Shown here piece by piece: positions 1 to 9,001 of a stretch of 64,000 nucleotides of DNA. Each line of letters opens with the position of its first letter. The first letter of the stretch is position 1. This DNA is from Pyropia yezoensis. Its lineage: Eukaryota > Rhodophyta > Bangiophyceae > Bangiales > Bangiaceae. Location of the stretch: NCBI GenBank assembly GCA_009829735.1, contig CM020620.1, positions 27,622,951 through 27,686,950 on the forward strand. Direction: 5' to 3'. The position numbers were made by a program, and so were the translations under genes. The notes beneath the pieces are model-generated. The model was not told where the DNA came from. It worked only from the letters and a program-made list of their open reading frames with translations, and made no database searches.

Positions 1-661
1 CTTGCCGCGACGCCCGCGGCAGGGTACGGCTGGGATAGTTCCACCTCGCGCTTCTCTACGTCCATGAGTGCCGTCCGCTTTACACGAGGATGCCAGGAGC
101 AGGGGGAAGGGGTCAGCGTGGTTTAATGCCGCGTTCGGCCGCCCCTCCACCGTACATGTGCCCCTCCGTGCCTGAACTGCCAGTGTGGAAACACGTACGT
201 CCTTTCTTTATTGTCCTCCGCCATGTTGAGATGTCCTCAGGAAGACGGCGCAGCGACTGCACCGGTGCAGCAGCGCTACTGCACCAGCGCCGCGGACCGC
301 CTGTTGGCGACGGATCCCGGAGCGTGCGCGCGGGCAAACCGTGATCCGGCCTATCAACACTCGTCCTCGATCCTGATTCGCCCCTCTGAGAGAGGCCATA
401 GAGACCGAAATTGGGACGCGCCAGCATCCGCATCGGGGACGGACAGGGAAATGGGGACGCGTCCCAATTTCGTCGTTTGCGGTCTCTGTGAGAGGGGGTC
501 GTATCCCTCGACCACTGATATTTTAGCACGTTGCAAGCACACATTTCAAAGGCGAGACGTAATTCAAAAAGCCAGAAGAGCCGGCTTAACTATGCGTGAG
601 GGGAACGCCAAGAAAAGAGCGCGCGAACGCGCCAAACAAGACGCGCACCTGGCCAGCGCCA
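1..661. other. Non-genic left edge
   Basis: No gene is recognised here. The open frames on both strands are Arg/Pro-rich, overlap one another and match no family I know. The only structure seen is the inverted repeat at about 383-497, listed separately. Confidence 0.5.
383..497. repeat. Imperfect inverted repeat (foldback)
   Basis: The left arm (about 383-422) and the right arm (about 455-497) share three blocks in inverted order: CCCCTCT at the outside, AGAGACCG in the middle, and GAAATTGGGACGCG at the inside. The loop is about 30 nt. It could be the remnant of a small foldback element or MITE, but no target duplication was identified. Confidence 0.5.
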
Positions 662-889
662 GGCCACACCCATGCGCGCCCTCGCCGCTCCACCCCCGCC
701 CCCCCGCCGCCACCATCGTGGTCACCCCCCCCCCCCCGCCGCCACTGTCGTGGCCACACCCTGCCCCCCCGCCGCCACGGTCGTCGTCACCCGCCCCCCC
801 CCACCGCCATCGTCGTCGTCACCCCCCTGCCCCGCCGCCACCGTCGACGTCACCCCCCCCCCCCCCCACCGTCGTCACCACCCCCCTGC
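662..889 (+). repeat. Dispersed GC-rich repeat R1, left half
   Basis: An array of about 30-bp units of the type CCGCCGCCACCGTCGTCGTCACCCCCCC. The unit variants occur in the same order, inverted, at about 13335-13120. Element 1 inserted inside this copy; its other half resumes at 11779. R1 carries no ORF I trust. Confidence 0.7.
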
Positions 890-894
890 CCCGC

Positions 895-1258
895 TGTAGC
901 ACAATAGGAATTTCGTCGCACGTCCACTCTCAGGGAACACTCACCAAGGGGGATCGGCACCAACGTCACCGGGAGGCCAAGGTTGCTGTCCTTGGAGCGC
1001 AAGCCACGGGACCAAGATGGGAGCCCAAATGGGAGGGGTTTGTTGTTCTGCCTTGGCCGGCGGTGGATTCACCGCCGGCCCCCTCGTTATAAACCCTCGG
1101 AGACACTACTAACTACCCTCCACCCCAAGATGCAAAGTCCCTCTGGTCATACGTAACTTATAGATACCGTGACCAGCTCGGACTCTCAAATTGAAGTTAA
1201 GGATGAGAAGTAGCCCCCCTGATATTAGGGTCACAATACGGACAACCATATTGCTACA
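895..1258 (-). repeat. Element 1 3' LTR (left copy)
   Basis: 364 bp with TGTAGCA/TGCTACA ends. It contains a perfect hairpin at 1055-1080 (11-bp arms, loop GATT), directly upstream of a plus-strand TATAAA at 1088-1093. The minus-strand TATA stretch of the other LTR is altered here. Confidence 0.95.
1088..1093 (+). promoter_or_regulatory. TATA box pointing at the antisense ORF
   Basis: TATAAA on the plus strand inside the left LTR, conserved in the right LTR at 11603-11608. Its direction is opposite to gag-pol. From this position it would start a transcript reaching the plus-strand ORF at 1846. The promoter role is inferred. Confidence 0.45.
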
Positions 1259-1270
1259 TATCCCCCCCTT
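1259..1270 (-). other. Polypurine tract of Element 1
   Basis: On the minus strand AAGGGGGGGATA abuts the 3' LTR, the expected place for the plus-strand primer of reverse transcription. Confidence 0.7.
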
Positions 1271-1845
1271 AGATTCGGCCCGTCCTCGGGTCGAGTTGCA
1301 TTTGGGTTACCGAATGTAAGTGGGTCGCGTGACCGTTTACCAGTCGGGTGGGGCTTTGCGCCCTGTCGCGACAGACACCCCTTTTCGAGGTTGTCTGAGG
1401 GGGGTGCCCCCCTTTGTGTGGTACACACACGATCCGTTTTCCGGACCGTTAAATTCCCGATTCGGGTTTCTGTTCACGACCCCCCCTTTTCGAGGGGTGG
1501 TGCAAGCGGATCCGCCACCAGGTGTCTGGTGGTAGGGGAGCCCCTCTCGTGTTACCGAGTGAATGGGGGCGGCCGCTCCCGCTTTTCGCGGGAGCGGTTT
1601 CGGGGTGAACCCCTCTTGGTTGCCCCGTACGGGGGTGTGGCCCCGTCCCGCCCAGGTGCCTGGGTGGAGCGCGTTTGTAGCCCTGTGGGGCGCGGGTCGA
1701 CCCGCGTGCCTGCGGCGCTTCTCGTGGCTGTTTGTGGTCAAAAGCGCGGGTGCCCGCGCTTCCCTGGCTCGTCCCGGTTGTCCCACCGTACCGGGTCGTA
1801 GCCATCGACGGCTTGTGGGCGCGGGGGACTCTGCCACCCGTTATC

Positions 1846-4377
1846 ATGTCCTATCCCCAGGTGCTTGGGGAGGAGGAAGTCCTCCTGATCGGGGAGGAGA
1901 TGGAGGACGACGCGCCTGTCGGTCCTGCCGCCGCGCGTTACGGGGCGAGCTCGTCTGAAGACGACGAGCCTGCGGTGTCCGTCCGTCTGTCGGCCGGAGG
2001 GCTGTCGTCCGTGTGCAGCGGCACGACGGTGCCGTCGGTCGGGGGTCAACCCGGCGGTCAACCGCGCGTGGCGGCTTCTAACCCTTCTCTGCCGGCTGCC
2101 CGGATGGAGCCTGGTGCCGGTGCCGGCTCGCCGCAGCTACCCCAAGATGGCCCGCCCTACGGCGGAAGTGGCGATCCCCGGCCGACTCCGGCTGGGCAAG
2201 GTGGTCCGGGAGTCAGGACGGTGCATCCTCCACGCGACCCCGACGTTGACGCGGGTGGTGGTGGTGGCGCGACACCCGGGGTGGCCGGTCAAGACGGTGC
2301 GGGTGCCCGCACGGCTGGTGCTCAGGCTCCCGAGGCTGTCCAAGTGCCTCCCCCTTCCGAGGCGGGGGCGACGTCGACGGGTGGTGCCGGCGCTGGTACC
2401 CTACCCGCGGTGCCGCGGGCGTCGAGCGGTCAAGACGCTCCTTCCCCCATGGCGGTTGACACCGGGAGCTACTCCGGGCGGGTGCCCGCCCTACTTCTTC
2501 CTCCTCGTCCCCGTGCTCCCGCGCCGGTGCACCTACCCGTTGGGCTTCCGCCGGCGCCGGCGCTTCTTCCTGGGCCGGCCCGGGTTGCCCCGTTGGGTGG
2601 CCGCGTTGGCTTGGTCGGTGGCGGCGTCGCCTCTGCGGTTGGCGGTACCGCCTCCGCGAGAGGCGGCGACGCCTCTACGGTGGGACATCCCCCGTTGTCG
2701 GTCTCCGAGCTGGTGGCCCGGGTGCGCAGCTTGACCGTGCAAGAGCCCATGGATTCGGGCGGTCGGATGCGGGTGGACTTTCACCCGTCGGATCGCCGCG
2801 GAGGTACCTCCCGTCCGGTCCCGTTGGACCCCTGTTGGGAGCGGGAGTTGGCTCGGCTGGTTGCCCAGCCTGACGCGGTTCGCGCCGAGCATCATTGGAT
2901 ACTCAGCCAGCCGGACGACCGGCATGCTCAACTCTGGCGCGCCCGGGTCGGGCGGCCTGAGGCTGCCCTCCTCCCCGCCTTTGGGGTGTGCGACTTGGTT
3001 GCCCCCGCGCTGCCGCGGGAGGTGGATTACCCTGCGGGTGCCCGCGGGGTGGCTGCTACCCAGCCCCCTGTGGCCTTCGGGCAGCTCGTGCCTGGTACCA
3101 ACCGGTATCCCGGTTTGGATTACTACCCGGGGGATCCCCCGTATCTGTGGCTGACGCCGCCCTTCCCGACCATGGGTGGCCTGAAGTCGGCGTCCAGCTG
3201 GCGTCGAAACCATGGTGTCATGGCGGACCCATTCCGCACGGATGTAACGTGCGCGTTGCAGACCGGTAACGGTCGTGCGCCCATATACACTCTGTTGCGC
3301 CCGCCTGGGTGGCAAAAGGGGTGGGAGCCCGCCCCGGCTTTCCGGTTTGACACCGGTCCTTGCCTGCGCTACTTCAGCAGTGTGCTGGCCGCTCGGCCCA
3401 CGCATGTGCTGCAGGGTGTCTTCACCCTCGAGGTTACCCTCGGGCAGGTTTCTTCCTTCCTGTTGTCGGCCCGCCGACAGGGCCGGCTCTTCCATCTTCC
3501 GACGGGTGCCCGTCGGCACCTTGGGGAGCTAGGCGTTACCGCCATTGATACTGGGACGGGGTTAACCCGTGAGCTGACTGCGCTCGTGGCCGTTCACGAT
3601 GCCGTGAACTGGTCGGCGGTGGCGACCTTGCCGCCGTTCCGCGACGCGCAACCGGGAACGCTCCCGTTGCCTCGTCACTCGCTACGTATCCGCCGAGTTT
3701 TCTCGGGTGAGGATGGATACCAGGGGTGGGCATCCACCGAGTCGGTACCCGGTCTGGGTATTCCCGTGGTCCTGCCCGACCCTCTCCAGGTGGGAACCCC
3801 CTGGTTCGGTAAACCGACTCCTATGGGGACGGGTCGCCGTCGCCGTGAGTGGGACTCCACTGGTGGGGGCCGCGAGACGTATCGTCGTCGTGGGGAGTTC
3901 GACCAGGTTCCCGGTGCGCGTTCTGCCCAGGAGTCTGGTCCTCCTTCACGGTCGTACCGTGCTCCTTACCAGCTACCGCCGCCTCCGGCGGTGGCGGTGT
4001 CCACTCCTCCGGCTGTAGCTCCGGTTCCTCCCGTGGCATCGCCGGCTCCCGTCATGCCCGACGGGGGTCCTCGCTTGTGGTATGAGGGCGTTAACGCCCT
4101 TCTCTCTCGTGAGTTGACGGAGGCGCCTCCGGTTAGCTGGGGGGACATCCCCCCAGCTGCTGCGCTGGTCGGTACCGCGCGTTGCCTCGGTTGGGTGCTC
4201 AACCGCCTACAGGTGGCTCTGGATGCTGTGGAGGCTGGTGACAGCACTCTGGTGCATCTTAGCGCTGAGGTAGCTCAGGCGCTCAACCGGCGTGAGATAG
4301 CCGACCGTTGGAGTACGGAAGTGTACGCGACGACGCGTGACTGGCCCCCTTCTGCTGGCGGGGGTAACCCCTTCTGA
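1846..4377 (+). CDS. Antisense ORF of Element 1 (unknown function)
   Basis: An 843-residue open frame on the strand opposite to gag-pol, located between pol and the 3' LTR. I chose the Met at 1846 because the following sequence (M-x2-P, then an acidic E-M-E-D patch) resembles the start of the counterpart in Element 2; an earlier in-frame Met lies at 1732. The first third is Gly/Pro/Ala-rich and looks disordered. A structured middle block (about 2860-3780) contains RRQGRLFHLP, matching QRRGMLWHLP in Element 2. An Arg-rich, Pro-rich stretch follows, then a helical C-terminus. No catalytic motif or membrane segment was seen. I do not recognise the family. A DNA- or RNA-binding accessory protein is possible but inferred. 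The frame is intact although pol is broken. Confidence 0.75.
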   Translation: MSYPQVLGEEEVLLIGEEMEDDAPVGPAAARYGASSSEDDEPAVSVRLSAGGLSSVCSGTTVPSVGGQPGGQPRVAASNPSLPAARMEPGAGAGSPQLPQDGPPYGGSGDPRPTPAGQGGPGVRTVHPPRDPDVDAGGGGGATPGVAGQDGAGARTAGAQAPEAVQVPPPSEAGATSTGGAGAGTLPAVPRASSGQDAPSPMAVDTGSYSGRVPALLLPPRPRAPAPVHLPVGLPPAPALLPGPARVAPLGGRVGLVGGGVASAVGGTASARGGDASTVGHPPLSVSELVARVRSLTVQEPMDSGGRMRVDFHPSDRRGGTSRPVPLDPCWERELARLVAQPDAVRAEHHWILSQPDDRHAQLWRARVGRPEAALLPAFGVCDLVAPALPREVDYPAGARGVAATQPPVAFGQLVPGTNRYPGLDYYPGDPPYLWLTPPFPTMGGLKSASSWRRNHGVMADPFRTDVTCALQTGNGRAPIYTLLRPPGWQKGWEPAPAFRFDTGPCLRYFSSVLAARPTHVLQGVFTLEVTLGQVSSFLLSARRQGRLFHLPTGARRHLGELGVTAIDTGTGLTRELTALVAVHDAVNWSAVATLPPFRDAQPGTLPLPRHSLRIRRVFSGEDGYQGWASTESVPGLGIPVVLPDPLQVGTPWFGKPTPMGTGRRRREWDSTGGGRETYRRRGEFDQVPGARSAQESGPPSRSYRAPYQLPPPPAVAVSTPPAVAPVPPVASPAPVMPDGGPRLWYEGVNALLSRELTEAPPVSWGDIPPAAALVGTARCLGWVLNRLQVALDAVEAGDSTLVHLSAEVAQALNRREIADRWSTEVYATTRDWPPSAGGGNPF

Positions 4378-4827
4378 TGGTTGTGGGAGTGAGAGTGAGG
4401 GACCCGGTGACCCTTACGGTGGCCGGGTCTTAGTGAGTATAGACTCATCCCCTTTGGGGGCATTGCTTGCCTCTGTTTGCTGCCCTGGGGAGTACCCCTT
4501 CTGGCTCAGTGGTGCCTTGCCTCCCGTCCAACTTCTTCCGGTTGGTTCATGCTTGGGGAGGTCATCCTCCCTCACTTTGTGTCTTGGCTTGGGGAGGTCA
4601 TCCTCCTTTGTAAGCCCCCTAGTTACTTCGATAGTATCGGAGTTAGCCTCTACCTTTAAGTTAACTTATTAAGGTTCAGGTTTTACTTAGTTACCTAAGC
4701 TTGGCTGGTCTTAGAAACCCAAGTCCGATTTGACTTAGAAACCTAAGTCTGCCATAACCATGTCACACCCTACTTAGTAGGTCTAAGCCCCACCCCCCAA
4801 CATCCGAAGTCGGTGTCGGTTAGGTTG
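4378..4827. other. Spacer between convergent antisense ORF and pol
   Basis: Holds a 20-nt direct repeat, GCTTGGGGAGGTCATCCTCC, at 4551-4570 and 4587-4606; each copy can itself fold into a hairpin. T-rich sequence and CTTAG/CTAAG hairpins follow at about 4670-4790. It may contain the 3' ends of both transcripts (inference). Confidence 0.5.
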
Positions 4828-7800
4828 TTACAGGAGGCGGCGTCGCCTCATGTACGGCATGAGTAGTTGGCGGGGTATATTCGCCGCCTGTTCCCAGGTG
4901 GGTGAGTCGTAACCGACCCACATTACCTTGACGTACCAGGGTTCTGGTAGGTCTGGGTCGGTATGTCCGACGATGCTCTCCACTTGGTACGGGATTCCAT
5001 CCGGTCCCACCGGGTCTTCCGACCGGTGGGTGGTAAGCGCCTCATGTAGCAACCCAGCCGGTACCGGCTGAGGATGTTCTGGCTTTGGCGCTGGTGTGAC
5101 ATCGTTAAAACTGATGCGTTGTATCTCCGTATCGGAGTGGAGGATAACCGAGTGGTCATCTCTGTGGAGCATCTGGTACGGTCCCTTGACCGGTTGCATG
5201 AGCTTGTTCCCTCGGAACTTCTGGTGTCTGATATAGACCCAGTCGCCTGTCATCAGGGTAGCGTTGCGCACCCGTAGTCGGGCGTCGAAGTTCTTCTTGT
5301 ATCGAAGTTGTGTTCTGTCAAGGGCACCCTTGAGCTTAGGAATCATCCACGATAGCTTGGCCAACCAAGCTAGGTGGATGCGTTCGGCCGGTCGGCCCTT
5401 AGGTGTATCATACCGAGTGCACCTGCCGGGTGGCAGCGTCAGGTTACCGACCCCTAGTGGCATGACTCACTCCAGTGGGGCGATGTTTGTGCTCCGATGT
5501 GGCCTGGCATTGCATGCCAGGGTGAGTACGGACAGAAGCCTGTCCCAAGTGTTCGTGTGCTCGGCCACGTAGCACTGTAGCATCTTAACGATGGTGCGGT
5601 TAAACCGCTCCACTTGCCCGTTGGTTTGCGGGTGGTAGTCGGATGCCCGACGTGGTTCGATGCCGAACATGCCCATGACCTTAGTGCAGAATGCAGACGT
5701 CAGGTTTGCTCCGTTGTCGGAGAGGAGTTGCTTCATGACTCCGTATGCACTGATCCAGTGGTCAACCACTGCGTTCATGATGGTATATGCCGTATCATTC
5801 GGGATGGCTGCCGCTCGTGACAGCTTAGTAAATCGGTCTGACATGACTAGGATGTACCTGTTCCCTTCTTCCGTTACCGGAAGTGGCCCGAGTATGTCGA
5901 TAGCGACCTGCTCGTTGGGCCCATCAGGTGGGAACAGTTTTATGGCAGACGCCTGCCTATGTAGACTCATGCGGTTACGTGCACAGAGGTGGCATCCCCT
6001 TACGTGGTCGACCACGTCGACGGCCATTGCTGGCCAGTAGAAGAACCTTCGCATTGCTGCGAACATACGTGAACCCCCCGGGTGTCCGGCTGTAGGGTTC
6101 TCGTGTTCTCGTTCCATGACGGCTTGCCGTAAGGACACGGGAACCACGACTTGATGTCGTCCATCGGCGGGTGCCCGCCGGTATATGAGTCCGTCTTCAT
6201 TCTCGGAGAAGATGCCGGCCGTACCGGCCAGGAGGCTGGCGCGATGGCGTCTACAGTCGTCGTCATTGGCTTGTGCCTCGCGGAAGTCCGCGAGAGTCAG
6301 TGGGCATGCTCGGTGTGCCATGGTATGGTCAACCATACCTTGGGTGGCGTTACCCACCAGGCAGACCGGTACCACCGGGATGTCCTCGTCCACCGGGCGG
6401 GTATCCCCGCTCGGGGTGTCGAGTCGAGACAGCGCGTCTCCGAGGTGGTGGGTTTACCCAGCCTTATACACGGTGCGGTAGTCGTGCTCGGCCATCTTCA
6501 GCCTCCATCGGGCTAGCCTCCCATGGCTATCGGAATCCTTGTCACCAAGGTTGAGGAGCCATCGTAGGGGTTCGTGGTCGGACCTCGCGATGAACCTAGA
6601 GCCCTCCAGGTATGGGCGGAGCAGTTGCACTGCCCATATAACCCCGAGGCACTCACGCTCGGTGGCACTATAGTTACGCTCAGCCGGGTTGAGTGTCCGG
6701 CTGAAGTACCCTACCGGACGTAGGTCCGGGATAACGTTATCGGAACCGATCAACGTCTCTCGCTGTAACAGGGTGCATCCCACTTGTGTATCGCATGCAT
6801 CGACATCGATGACGAAAGTACCCCGTCTGTGCGGTAACGCAAGGACGGGTGGGGATAGTAGGGCTCGCTTCAGCGACTCGAATGCCTCCTCTTCGCTAGG
6901 CGAAGGGGGTTGGAGTACCTTGGGCAAGGCACTGCTCGTAAGAACCGTTAACGGTTTAGCTATCCGAGCGAAGTCCTTGACGAACCGTCGGTATACGTTG
7001 CACATTCCCAGGAAGCTCTTGAGCTGCGTCTGGGTGTTAGGGAACCGGGCATCCCGGAGTGCCCGGGTATTGGCTTCGAGTACCCCTAGTTTACCAGGGG
7101 TTATCTGGTGGCCCAGATACTCGACCGTCTGTTGGAAGAAGGCGCACTTCTTCAGACGCAGGGTTACCCCAGCGTTCCGCAAGAGGGTGAGTACCTCGTC
7201 AACATGTTGCACATGGTCATCCATGTTACGCGAGAAGACGATGACGTCATGGAGGTACACTAGGCAGTTATGCCACTTCACCCCCGACAGTATAATGTCG
7301 ATAGCCCGCTGGAATGTAGCGGGGGCGTTGGACAATCCGAAGGGCATCCTTAGGAGCTCGTACACTCCACTGTGACAGACGAACGCCGTCTTGGGGATAT
7401 CCTCGTCCGCCACTGGGATCTGCCAGTATCCGGCATTGCAGTCGATGGTGGTAAACACCGTAGCCTCCCCTAGGGAGTCGATGCATTCATCCATCCTAGG
7501 TAAAGGGTATGAGTCTTTCTTGGTAACCAAGTTGAGGCGTCGATAATCGATGCAAAACCGAGGGTTTGATCCTTCTTCGGTACGATAACGACTGGGGCAC
7601 CCCACTCCGACATCGAAGGTTGCATCACCTTCGCTTCGCTCATCCTCTTCACTCCTCCATCAACGATCTCTCGTTGCATAGGTCCCGCTCGGTGCGGTTG
7701 TGACCGGGCGGGGCGTGCGCCTGGTACCAGGTCTATACGATGTTGGGTTGCCCCAATGGTACCCAAGGCCCCGCCTGTCCACATGACGTCATGCTTTCTT

Positions 7801-8993
7801 AGCATCCGTCGTACCCCTTCGGCTACCGAAGGGGGAAGGTGGTCGAGGTCAGCCTCGGCCAGGGCCTTCAGTGCTTCTTGGTCCTTTGCCGGCATGTCCG
7901 CCGAAGGCGCCGATGGGTTAGGCTTCCCGTCATCGGGTTGCTGTCGCTCGGTGGTCTCGGCGACCGCCAGCACCTCAAGTGGTTCCACTTGACCTTCCTT
8001 GTCAGAGGTAAGGATATCTCCTTCGTATAGCTCGGCAATCCCGAGGATAGTTCCCTTCGGGAGGGTGACTGCCTTACGGCGATAGTTCGCCATCACTAGG
8101 AGGGGCGACCCTCCTGCTGGGAGGTCTATGAGACCGTTGGCCATGGTCAACCCATGGCGCTTGTACGTCCGCAGGTTGGACCGGACTCTGCAGATGCCTG
8201 CGAGGTCGCAGTTAACCGGGAGGACTGTCTCCGACAACGGCTCAAAGCGAGATCGCTTGGCCAACCGAAGTGTCTTCGGCTCGACGCTTGCGTACACCTC
8301 AGCCACGTTAACGTGGCTCCCTTGTAGCGTCAGGTCCCTGACGATAGCCGTATGTCTTCGCTTCGTCCCGTCGGCTTCTTGAAGCTCGACGGTCCTCCGG
8401 CCTGGCCGGATTGCATCCACGTGAACGTTGATGAAGGTGCATCCCAGTATGCAGGGCACCGATAGGGTCTCACACACCAGGAAGTTGACTTCCGTGGTGA
8501 GTTCCCCGATGGTAACCCGCAGCGACATCGCTGCGGTCGTACGAATGAGGCGACCATTCGCGTCCTTGATGGTGGGTCCCCGAGTCACTCTGACTCGCGG
8601 AAGCCACTTGTCCGGGAGGGTATCCTTCCAGATAAGGTTGTGTCCAGCCCCTGTATCCAGTACAGGGTAGTACGATCGTGTCGACTGGGGGTCAACCCCC
8701 AGTGTGGCTGATACCTTGAAGTTCTCCAAGGTAAACAGCACATGTCCTACACCGATATCCGGTGTTCCTCGGGCATCCTGGACAGAGCCCTTGGCTGGTT
8801 CAACGTGACGGGGCATCCCGTCCTCGCCTCCCGTTATCGGGGGATTCTCATCATTCCCCTGACTCCGTGTCGTCGGGGCCGGAAGGTGTACCCGGGGATT
8901 GATGCGGCGCCGGCTCAAACGCGCTCGCCGTGGGGCTTTCCCCGCGGTACTCCGGGGTGGCTTGCTTGGGTTACCCCAGCGCCCCCCGGTCAT
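4828..8993 (-). pseudogene. pol: Element 1 pol (protease-RT-RNase H-integrase-chromodomain), damaged
   Basis: In minus-strand order: aspartic protease with D-T-G-A near 8660; reverse transcriptase around 7600-6950; RNase H around 6850-6440; integrase with an HHCC finger (about 6120-5990) and D, D, E residues near 5905, 5720 and 5620; C-terminal chromodomain (about 5000-4830). Damage: a one-base frameshift at about 7565-7575, in-frame TAA at 6454-6456, and in-frame TGA at 5467-5469. The RT catalytic box reads Y-L-H-D (7257-7246) where the family has Y-L-D-D, so the enzyme should be inactive even without the breaks. Pol lies in the -1 frame relative to gag, and its first Met is 8 nt beyond the gag stop. 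Confidence 0.93.
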
Positions 8994-9001
8994 CCTTCCT
9001 C

